Origin: Bacteroidota bacterium | GTDB taxonomy: Bacteria; Bacteroidota; Bacteroidia; Bacteroidales; UBA4417 | DNA: 8,594 nt | Assembly: GCA_020048595.1 (NCBI GenBank) | Contig: JAIFMH010000322.1 | Location: 1 to 8,594 of the forward strand | Direction: 5' to 3' | In this document: piece after piece, positions 1 to 5,996 of the stretch | Numbering within the stretch: the stretch's first letter is position 1 | Layout of the letters: each line of letters begins with the position of its first letter | Notes under the pieces: generated by a model | Databases searched by the model: none | What the model was told of the DNA's origin: nothing | Seen by the model: the letters and a program-made list of their open reading frames with translations, nothing else | Program-made: the position numbers and the translations under genes

Positions 1-1305
1 GGGTGGAAAAAAGAAGTCACCGAAAACATTATCAGTTACACCAGTATCAATAATACAACTAAATCCTGGTGCCGGATTGGAATTGTAAAAAGTACGATAA
101 GCAAAGGGAGTATTGAAGCCGATTTTAAAAGCGAATGGCAGGATCTGATCGTGAAAAACTATAATCCAACAGAAACTCCCGATTTGAATGAAGTGTATGA
201 AACTGACGGCTGGAAAATAAAAGAAGGGGTTGTAAAATTTAAATTTAGCAATGCGGATGCACAGGCCATGCTTACAACCATCAGCGGATTTTCACGGTGT
301 GCAAGTATTATCATCACACTAAATAACCAGGAGTATATAGGAAATATAGATACATTCATACAGTCAGTTGAATTCAAAAAGATGGGAGCTTCCACACAAT
401 CACCCGTGACTGGTAGTGATAATGTATCCGTAAATCCGGAAGGAACAAAAACAACACCGGCACATCAGTCTTATGGGAAAGCATTTGCGTTTACCACCAC
501 TAACTTTGATGATGGTTGGGTTGCAGCTGAAAAGGAAGATTGGGTTCAGGTTACAAAAGGAAAAATAACTGTGCTGCTTCATTATGCAAAAGCTGGGACT
601 ACTGTTGCCGCAGACCCTGAACCGCATGTCAGCAATGCTTGGAATATATTGGTTGCACCACGATACAGCAACCTGAAGAATTATAAAGTTGCTTCACCTT
701 CTCTTGATCCTCAAAGGGCTTACCTGGGTGCAGGCGATTTAACAGATAATAAAACCGGCAGACAGGTTTATGTAGCATTATTCAGAAAAGGGAATTCCGG
801 CTGGGTAGAGTTTATTGCACCCGATAAAAACACATTTGTCAGGGAATTTGGAACCGATGTAAACATTATTGGCTGGGATGCCGGCAGCGACATCTGGAAC
901 CCATTGCTTAAGATGATGAACTATAACAAATTTGCAGTTTCTGCCAGTGATTTGCCTGGCAACTGGAAGGCGTCAAGCGGCGCGGGTATTGAATATTACA
1001 ATGTATATACCGGAAATAATATGGGAATGGCCTCAGCATCCAGCACTACTGAATTTATTTTTAAACAAGATGGGACCTACACCAGTATTTATAAAGGTGT
1101 CGATGGCTTTAATGGCAACAACCGTTATGCCGGCGAAACATGCAATGGGAAATGCACGGTGAACAATTGGGAAATGCAACTAACCAACCGCTTTAAAGGG
1201 GCAACCGAAACATTTGCCATACAATTCGAAGCAGTTAAAGGAGGCCGTATTTTGCACATGTACAGGGGCAATATTGAAGAACTGCATCTTTTCAGGATGA
1301 AATAA
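1..1305 (+). CDS. Hypothetical protein with lipocalin-like C-terminal domain (5' partial)
   Basis: The frame is open from base 1 to the TAA at 1303-1305, giving 434 residues with no start in the window, so the gene begins upstream. A GTG at 151 is not a credible start because the preceding 50 codons read as normal protein. Counting from base 1, residues 1-126 look like a compact domain with WKIKEG and SRCAS segments. Residues about 127-160 form a Ser/Thr/Pro/Gly-rich linker. Residues about 161-319 (FDDGWV, DWVQVTKG, ILVAPRYS, EFIAPDK) form a second domain. Residues about 320-434 start with GNWK and continue as short beta-strand-like stretches, which suggests a small lipocalin-like barrel; a CNGKC pair inside it could form a disulfide. 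The layout resembles secreted or lipid-anchored Bacteroidota proteins of unknown role, but this is from recall. The export signal would lie outside the window. No function is assigned. It converges on the HIT gene. Confidence 0.85.
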   Translation, partial: GWKKEVTENIISYTSINNTTKSWCRIGIVKSTISKGSIEADFKSEWQDLIVKNYNPTETPDLNEVYETDGWKIKEGVVKFKFSNADAQAMLTTISGFSRCASIIITLNNQEYIGNIDTFIQSVEFKKMGASTQSPVTGSDNVSVNPEGTKTTPAHQSYGKAFAFTTTNFDDGWVAAEKEDWVQVTKGKITVLLHYAKAGTTVAADPEPHVSNAWNILVAPRYSNLKNYKVASPSLDPQRAYLGAGDLTDNKTGRQVYVALFRKGNSGWVEFIAPDKNTFVREFGTDVNIIGWDAGSDIWNPLLKMMNYNKFAVSASDLPGNWKASSGAGIEYYNVYTGNNMGMASASSTTEFIFKQDGTYTSIYKGVDGFNGNNRYAGETCNGKCTVNNWEMQLTNRFKGATETFAIQFEAVKGGRILHMYRGNIEELHLFRMK

Positions 1306-1375
1306 TAAAAATAAAACGTTGGCATTTAGTTATTAACCTATTGCCGGCTGTATTCTGAAATACCCTTAAATAGTT

Positions 1376-1864
1376 CTACTTGTTTATTGATGCACAGGCT
1401 ACTTTCAGCCTATCAGTAATTTCATTGTATTCCTTCTCACTCAACCTGGCGCGATTTTCACTATCCAGGATACCATCTTCGCTGCGTTGAATTTTATTGT
1501 ACCATTCGTTACTTTCAGGCAAATCAAGTGGTTTACGGGGAATTATATGCAAATGCAGGTGCGGAACCGTTTGCCCGGCCGAAACCCCATCCTGAATGGT
1601 CCAGTCGAAGCTGTCGCAATTAAAAAAAGTTTTTAGTACTGATGTGATTTTTCGGGCAAATACCATCATTTCTCCCAGTTCTTCATCTGTTAATTCGAAC
1701 AATGATTCACAATGCTTATTGGGAATTAATAGCGAATGACCAGGAAGTATCGGGGCAATATTATAAAAGGCGCTGAAAAGCGGAGTTGAACAAAAAGATT
1801 TTCCGATAATTTCCTTGCGGCAAAAAATACAGCCCTGATGAGTCTGATCAGTTGTTTGATTCAT
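1376..1864 (-). CDS. FHIT-like HIT-family nucleotide hydrolase
   Basis: The 162-residue product carries the histidine triad HLHLHIIPR at residues 102-110, with H104 the expected nucleophile that forms the nucleotidyl-enzyme intermediate. Residues that match FHIT positions include N35, H43 in PGH, Q91 in the IQDG segment, and GQTVPH just before the triad. GQTV plus the following PRK resembles FHIT-type dinucleoside polyphosphate hydrolases (Ap3A/Ap4A class) more than Hint or GalT enzymes. The length is close to human FHIT (147 aa) plus a short N-terminal tail. That tail holds C12-x-x-C15, a pair seen in many bacterial HIT proteins, where it can bind zinc with histidines. A cytoplasmic location is expected, as there is no signal peptide. 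It starts 20 bp after the CoA-binding gene on the same strand, so co-transcription is likely. The exact substrate cannot be read from the sequence; an AMP-lysine or other nucleotide hydrolase is possible. Confidence 0.93.
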   Translation of the reverse strand: MNQTTDQTHQGCIFCRKEIIGKSFCSTPLFSAFYNIAPILPGHSLLIPNKHCESLFELTDEELGEMMVFARKITSVLKTFFNCDSFDWTIQDGVSAGQTVPHLHLHIIPRKPLDLPESNEWYNKIQRSEDGILDSENRARLSEKEYNEITDRLKVACASINK

Positions 1865-1884
1865 TACTTAGAGTCTCAGAGAAT

Positions 1885-2337
1885 TTATTTCGGGTAATTC
1901 CCTGTGAGTTTTGAAAGGAACCTGTGAATCGCGTGAAATGATCCTACCGGTTCTGCAAACATCATAATGCAACGATCAGATACATAGTTAATATCTTTAC
2001 CTTCAAGATACTTTATCACTTCATCATTGCTTGAGCCTTGTTGCAGCCAAAGGTGCTGAATCCCCTTTTTACAGGCACTTTCCACAATTTTAATGGTTGA
2101 CTCAGGTGGCGTATTCACAAATAAAGCTTTTACATCAGACGGAAGAGTTTCAATGCTGCTGAAACACTTATCGCCTTCGAAATGAGTTAAATGCGGATTT
2201 ACTGGTAGCACTCTGACCCCTTTCTTCTTCAGGGTTTTGTATACAGAATTCCCAAATTTATTCTTATTCCGCGACACTCCAACCACAGCAATCTGAGGCT
2301 GTTGCATAAATTTGCTGATTGATTCGCTTGTTGTCAT
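1885..2337 (-). CDS. CoA-binding domain protein (YccU-like, CoA_binding_2 family)
   Basis: This 150-residue protein is essentially one Rossmann-like CoA-binding domain. Residues 16-48 show the family pattern: IAVVGVSRN, then KFGNSVYKTL, then VRVLPVNP. A second half contains LFVNTPPEST (73-82), GIQHLWLQQG (92-101) and a late DRC at 121-123. Small stand-alone proteins of this family resemble the N-terminal CoA-binding domain of succinyl-CoA synthetase alpha subunits but lack the catalytic half. Their physiological role is poorly defined. No signal peptide or membrane segment is visible, so it should be cytoplasmic. It is the first gene of a probable two-gene unit with the HIT hydrolase, 20 bp apart. 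No TAnnTTTG box was found in the 181 bp separating it from the OmpA-family gene upstream. Its promoter is therefore unclear, and read-through from that gene is possible. Confidence 0.9.
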   Translation of the reverse strand: MTTSESISKFMQQPQIAVVGVSRNKNKFGNSVYKTLKKKGVRVLPVNPHLTHFEGDKCFSSIETLPSDVKALFVNTPPESTIKIVESACKKGIQHLWLQQGSSNDEVIKYLEGKDINYVSDRCIMMFAEPVGSFHAIHRFLSKLTGNYPK

Positions 2338-2347
2338 ATAGCTAGAT

Positions 2348-2364
2348 GTTTAATAGGTTTAATA
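2348..2364 (-). repeat. Tandem 8-bp direct repeat ahead of the CoA-binding gene
   Basis: On the minus strand TATTAAAC occurs twice with a 9-bp period, ending 10 bp before the ATG of the CoA-binding gene. The position in the leader could suit an operator or a stretch kept unstructured for translation. AT-rich leaders are common in this phylum, so chance is quite possible. Confidence 0.35.
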
Positions 2365-2376
2365 ATTGATTTGGCT

Positions 2377-2404
2377 GGAAGTCGGAAGACCGAAGTCAGA
2401 AGCC
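2377..2404 (+). repeat. Heptad repeat array, left arm (4 units)
   Basis: Four head-to-tail 7-bp units read on the plus strand as GGAAGTC, GGAAGAC, CGAAGTC and AGAAGCC, consensus NGAAGNC. The period of seven does not fit codons, and no gene covers this stretch. The same unit appears in the opposite orientation at 2461-2516, so the two arrays can pair as an inverted repeat. Confidence 0.8.
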
Positions 2405-2520
2405 AGTATTTATTACAGAACTTGACTAAACCTGTCAGATTTTCCTTCATTCTTCCATCCATCTTCCAACTCCCGACTTACGTCTTCGTTCTTCCAATTT
2501 CTGTCTTCCATCTTCCGACT
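2380..2520. repeat. Large imperfect inverted repeat overlapping the OmpA-family stop codon
   Basis: Bases 2380-2401 are complementary to 2499-2520 at 19 of 22 positions. The intervening loop is 97 bases, and part of it is more heptad repeat. One arm overlaps two bases of the TAG stop at 2519-2521. Because both arms are built from the same 7-bp unit, pairing can also slip by multiples of seven. No T-tract follows the distal arm on the minus strand, so it is not a standard intrinsic terminator. It may instead protect the 3' end of the transcript or be a REP-like element; both roles are inference. Confidence 0.65.
2461..2516 (-). repeat. Heptad repeat array, right arm (8 units)
   Basis: Read on the minus strand from 2516 downward, eight consecutive 7-bp units are GGAAGAT, GGAAGAC, AGAAATT, GGAAGAA, CGAAGAC, GTAAGTC, GGGAGTT and GGAAGAT. 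The array then decays into purine-rich sequence to about 2441. It starts two bases after the TAG of the OmpA-family gene, so it lies in that gene's 3' untranslated region. The strand is strongly purine-biased. Confidence 0.8.
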
Positions 2521-4948
2521 ATTCAAAAACAATCTTCATCTCAACGCGCCTGTTTTTCTGTCTGCCTTCTGGCGTAGTATTCTCTGCAATTGGTTTAGTT
2601 TGACCGAACCAATCCGTTTTTATACGATCCGGCTCAACACCTTTTTTAACGAGGTAATTTTTCACGGCCAAGGTACGATTTTTTGATAATGTAAGGTTCG
2701 ATGCGGGTTTGCCAACATTATCGGTATGTCCGGAAAGTGATAGTTTGAATTCACTTCGTTTTTTCATTACATCTGCCAGTCCGTCGAGCGCCGTTAAGGA
2801 AGCCTTTTTAATAACAGATTTCCCTGTTTCAAATTCGAGATTATCAAATGCTTTTTTGAGAATTTCCTGCTCTTCTTTTTTGATTTCCGGGCAACCGTCA
2901 TTTTGTGGAATTCCCGGTATTGTGGGACAAAGATCGTATTTGTCCGAAATGCCGTCACCGTCTGTATCAGGGCAACCTTTAAATACAGCCAGACCGGGAA
3001 TACTGGGGCAGTCATCGTCTTTATCAGGAATACTATCGTAATCGGTATCTGAATACGGACATCCGTGATTATCCATCGGGCCCTTGATTGCCGGGCAATA
3101 ATCTGCTTCATCTATAATACCATCACCATCACTGTCAGTAAAGGGGCAGCCTTTATTTTCGCGGGTACCGGCAACGGTAGGGCAGTTGTCATCATTATCG
3201 GCAATGCCATCATCATCCTGATCCGGACACCCATTCATTTTCTTCGGACCGGCATTCATCGGGCATAAATCGTTTTGGTCGATAATACTGTCGCCATCGC
3301 TATCAGGGCAACCATTAAATGCAAAAATCCCTTTCACATCAGGACAAAGATCTTCCTGGTCAATAATTTCGTCTCCATCAGTATCCGGACAGCCATCATA
3401 TTCTTTAAGCCCGGGAACATCCGGACATTTATCTTTTGTGTCAGTTATTCCATCCAGGTCAGCATCCGGACAGCCATCCAGTTCAAATAGACCGGCAATA
3501 TCCGGACAAAGGTCCTTTTTATCGGATACTTTATCATCGTCGCGATCATGAGGCCGACCGTAAAAGACAGGCACTTTAAATACTACCGAGACTGAAGAAC
3601 CATACCTGTTTTTGGAAGAAGCAAGTATGGAGAAAATATCATTTGAACCGAGCCATATTGGCCCTATTCGCATTCCCAATCCAATGTTCCATTGCTTGAA
3701 TGAATTATACTGAACAGGTACTGAAACCCCGAACCATTTTTTATCATATCGTGGAACCAGGTTGTATGTTGAAATATAATGAACTTTATTTACCTTTTCA
3801 TTGCCCCGGTTAAGCGCGATATATGGAGTAAAATTTACATATAATCCTTCCGCAACTCTCACATCAGCCTGGAAACTCAGGCTTATCGGGAGTGTTTGGG
3901 TAAATTTGTCAGAAGGGCTTTCCAGATCAAATGAATCGGCAATGAATTGGTTAAAATCGTCTATAGATTCTATTCCTAAATCACCAACCACCAGGTTCTG
4001 AATATCGGCTGTAAAATCCCGGCTGTCGGGATTCCTGCGGTAGCGTACGCTTCCAAGGTCTGACGCTGTAAATCCAATCCTGAACAGGTATTTATCCTGG
4101 TCTCTGCGCCAAAGATTGGTTTTGCCATCCATATCATATTTGTATTTCATCCATTGAGGCCTGTATTCGTAAACAACACCAAGGTCAAAAGATAATGATG
4201 GATTAGCATCGAAACGGTATGTGAAATCCTCATTCAGATTGTCGGATGTGCCATAATTTGTATAGGTATTATAAAGTGAAACTGTGCTGGAATCAGTAAC
4301 TTCGTAATTCAGATCTTTCATAAAAAGATAAGCCGAACCTAAGCCCTGGTTTATTTTCATTGTAGCACCTGCTTTTAAAAAGTGTTTTTCTTTATCCAGC
4401 ATTACCCGGGCGTAGGTAAATCCATACTCAACCCACGAATTTAGCTGGGCATTCAAATTCTCATTCTTCAGTTTGATATCCCAGAGATCTGTTTCCTGGT
4501 TGAGGCCATCAAGCAACACAACCAATGATTCAGTCATATTGTCAAAATTCACCACTGACCTCACAGATGGGGTAAAGGCAATGGCAGCTTTTTCCGAAAG
4601 CGTGATCATAAATGAAAAAATATCTTGGGTTTGGGTTGCAATCCCGGTTTTATCCTTGCCATCCATATTCCGCGAAACATAAGCAGGATCTTTAAAATCA
4701 AGATCTTTCAATAATTTAGGATGCGAAAGCACATATGGATCAATTCCATAAAAAGTATTATAAAAACTAACATCGGTTCCGGCTACTGTCATATCAAACT
4801 TATAACGACTGTCGGCAATGGAAGCTGGTTGTAAATGAACACCGGTAACTCCGGCGTAATTACCCGTAGCAAATGGGAGGAAAGTCTGTGCGCTGGTTTG
4901 TAGTTTTGCCAGCAGAATAAGAGTGAAAAGGCAGAGTAGTTTCTTCAT
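2519..4948 (-). CDS. OmpA-family outer-membrane protein: beta-barrel, eight TSP3 repeats, peptidoglycan-binding domain
   Basis: The 809-residue product begins with a Sec signal peptide (KK, hydrophobic core, likely cleavage after A20 in TSAQ; no lipobox). Residues about 22-466 are rich in aromatic, alternating strands and look like a Bacteroidota outer-membrane barrel of the DUF5723 type; that family name is from recall. Residues 468-687 hold eight thrombospondin type-3 repeats of about 27 residues with Asp-rich calcium-binding loops and CP...GCP cysteines. Residues about 700-809 are an OmpA C-terminal domain. It has GHTDNVGK around D743 and N-x2-LS-x2-R with R758, matching the Asp and Arg that bind diaminopimelate in peptidoglycan. 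The protein should span the outer membrane and tether it to the wall across a calcium-stiffened spacer. It is transcribed alone from a divergent region shared with prmC. A pure structural role is likely; transport through the barrel is not shown. Confidence 0.93.
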   Translation of the reverse strand: MKKLLCLFTLILLAKLQTSAQTFLPFATGNYAGVTGVHLQPASIADSRYKFDMTVAGTDVSFYNTFYGIDPYVLSHPKLLKDLDFKDPAYVSRNMDGKDKTGIATQTQDIFSFMITLSEKAAIAFTPSVRSVVNFDNMTESLVVLLDGLNQETDLWDIKLKNENLNAQLNSWVEYGFTYARVMLDKEKHFLKAGATMKINQGLGSAYLFMKDLNYEVTDSSTVSLYNTYTNYGTSDNLNEDFTYRFDANPSLSFDLGVVYEYRPQWMKYKYDMDGKTNLWRRDQDKYLFRIGFTASDLGSVRYRRNPDSRDFTADIQNLVVGDLGIESIDDFNQFIADSFDLESPSDKFTQTLPISLSFQADVRVAEGLYVNFTPYIALNRGNEKVNKVHYISTYNLVPRYDKKWFGVSVPVQYNSFKQWNIGLGMRIGPIWLGSNDIFSILASSKNRYGSSVSVVFKVPVFYGRPHDRDDDKVSDKKDLCPDIAGLFELDGCPDADLDGITDTKDKCPDVPGLKEYDGCPDTDGDEIIDQEDLCPDVKGIFAFNGCPDSDGDSIIDQNDLCPMNAGPKKMNGCPDQDDDGIADNDDNCPTVAGTRENKGCPFTDSDGDGIIDEADYCPAIKGPMDNHGCPYSDTDYDSIPDKDDDCPSIPGLAVFKGCPDTDGDGISDKYDLCPTIPGIPQNDGCPEIKKEEQEILKKAFDNLEFETGKSVIKKASLTALDGLADVMKKRSEFKLSLSGHTDNVGKPASNLTLSKNRTLAVKNYLVKKGVEPDRIKTDWFGQTKPIAENTTPEGRQKNRRVEMKIVFE
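2888..3547 (-). repeat. Eight in-frame TSP3 coding repeats
   Basis: This 660-bp stretch of the OmpA-family gene encodes residues 468-687 as eight units, each with a DxDxDGxxDxxDxCP-like head and a GCP tail. Units six and seven carry two extra residues before the Asp-rich loop (GCPFTDSDGDG, GCPYSDTDYDS). The units differ considerably at the protein level, so recent unequal crossing-over seems unlikely. It is a protein repeat, not a CRISPR or satellite array. Confidence 0.9.
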
Positions 4949-4977
4949 AGTATAGTGACCTTAAAACTAAATTTTAT

Positions 4978-4985
4978 CAAAAATA
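4978..4985 (-). promoter_or_regulatory. Probable -7 box for the OmpA-family gene
   Basis: The minus strand reads TATTTTTG, a full match to the Bacteroidota -7 consensus TAnnTTTG, ending about 29 bp before the ATG at 4948. I see no clear TTTG -33 element at the usual distance. The leader between it and the ATG contains only a weak AAGG. Confidence 0.5.
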
Positions 4986-5050
4986 GTGATTTTGTAACTT
5001 ATTTGAATCTTATGCATGGTAAAATAATGCTGGATGTTTTTAAATAGGGA

Positions 5051-5058
5051 TATCTTTG
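5051..5058 (+). promoter_or_regulatory. Probable -7 box for prmC
   Basis: TATCTTTG matches TAnnTTTG exactly and sits 30 bp before the prmC ATG, which would leave a leader of roughly 24 bases. The -33 region (around 5028-5033) is only a weak match. With the OmpA box at 4978-4985 it forms a compact divergent promoter region in the 140-bp gap 4949-5088. Confidence 0.55.
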
Positions 5059-5088
5059 CCTCCTGAAATCTGTTACCCGCCTTATTAA

Positions 5089-5955
5089 ATGTGCAATACC
5101 GTAAATTGTTATTATAAAAGTATAGTGCTGAAATTGAAAGCATTATATCCTGCTGAGGAAGCCCGTGCCATGGCTGACAGGTTACTAGAGAATTACCTAC
5201 ATCTTATGCCTGCACAACGAATAATGTCTGGCGCAATGTTGATTGATGATTCTAAAATCCAGTTGATTGACGAAGCGGTGAATAAATTATTGAGTAACAT
5301 TCCTTTACAATACGCGATTGGTAAAGCGTTTTTTATGGATATGGAATTTATTGTTAATCCATCTGTTCTGATTCCCCGTCCTGAAACGGAAGAAATGGTA
5401 AGCCTTATACTGAAACAATTTTCAGGCAGTGAAAAAAAACTTAAATTAGACATACTTGATATAGGAACAGGCAGCGGTTGCATTCCGATCGCTTTAAAGA
5501 AAAACATTCCTGAATCAAATGTTTCTGCAATCGATTTTTCGAAAGAAGCTCTCAGTGTAGCAGCTGAAAATGCCGGGCTAAACAATGTCAGAATTAATTT
5601 TATTCACAAAGATATTCTGGATCAAACGGAGTGGCAAGATTTACCACTATTTGATTTGATTGTAAGTAATCCTCCATATGTAACACACGAAGAAAAAAAG
5701 CAGATGCAGCGCAATGTTCTTGATCACGAGCCGCATACTGCGCTGTTTGTACCTGATGAGGATCCTCTTATTTTTTATCGTGCGATTATTAAGCTGTCAA
5801 AAATTAAACTTCGCGAAGCCGGGTGTCTTTGGTTCGAAATAAACGAGATGTTTGGCGTTGAATTAAGGGATATGGCTCTGAGCCAGGGTTTTAAAGAGGT
5901 AAATATAATTTTTGATTTTCGGGGAAAAAGTCGATTTTTGCAATGTCTTAAATAG
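5089..5955 (+). CDS. prmC: Peptide chain release factor N5-glutamine methyltransferase
   Basis: PrmC transfers a methyl group from S-adenosylmethionine to the glutamine of the GGQ motif in release factors, which supports efficient translation termination. The 288-residue length is normal for the family. The N-terminal helical domain (about 1-75) ends in PLQYAIGKAFF, the usual hinge motif. It is followed by LIPRPETEE (94-102), the SAM-binding DIGTGSGCIPIAL (114-126) and the catalytic NPPY (184-187) that holds the target glutamine. NPPY together with IPRPETEE separates it from rRNA and DNA methyltransferases with the same fold. The ATG at 5089 is supported by the promoter box 30 bp upstream and by a complete N-terminal domain. 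The MFS gene follows after 41 bp with no TAnnTTTG box between, so the two may share a transcript. The enzyme is cytoplasmic. Confidence 0.96.
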   Translation: MCNTVNCYYKSIVLKLKALYPAEEARAMADRLLENYLHLMPAQRIMSGAMLIDDSKIQLIDEAVNKLLSNIPLQYAIGKAFFMDMEFIVNPSVLIPRPETEEMVSLILKQFSGSEKKLKLDILDIGTGSGCIPIALKKNIPESNVSAIDFSKEALSVAAENAGLNNVRINFIHKDILDQTEWQDLPLFDLIVSNPPYVTHEEKKQMQRNVLDHEPHTALFVPDEDPLIFYRAIIKLSKIKLREAGCLWFEINEMFGVELRDMALSQGFKEVNIIFDFRGKSRFLQCLK

Positions 5956-5996
5956 TAATTCTACTCATCATTAAATCATATAAATAAAACTTAAAA

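Noticed and set aside
151..153. GTG as the start codon of the first gene
   Set aside because: The same frame is open and protein-like back to base 1, so the true start lies outside the window.
1350..1363. Possible terminator between the converging first gene and the HIT gene
   Set aside because: The stem is only five AT-rich base pairs (GTATT/AATAC) with no T-run, too weak to call.
2377..2520. The inverted repeat as an intrinsic terminator or an insertion-sequence end
   Set aside because: There is no T-tract after the distal arm on the minus strand, the loop is long, and no transposase or target-site duplication is visible.
2371..2577. A 68-codon plus-strand open frame
   Set aside because: It reads through the heptad repeats and the antisense end of the OmpA-family gene; its protein is low-complexity and has no recognisable domain.
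3065..3490. Plus-strand open frames opposite the TSP3 section
   Set aside because: They are antisense shadows of the Asp-rich repeats; the repetitive Ile/Thr pattern simply mirrors the repeat codons.
2888..3547. Regular spaced repeats resembling a CRISPR array
   Set aside because: The units are in-frame, diverged TSP3 codons of an intact gene, with no conserved nucleotide repeat and no cas genes.
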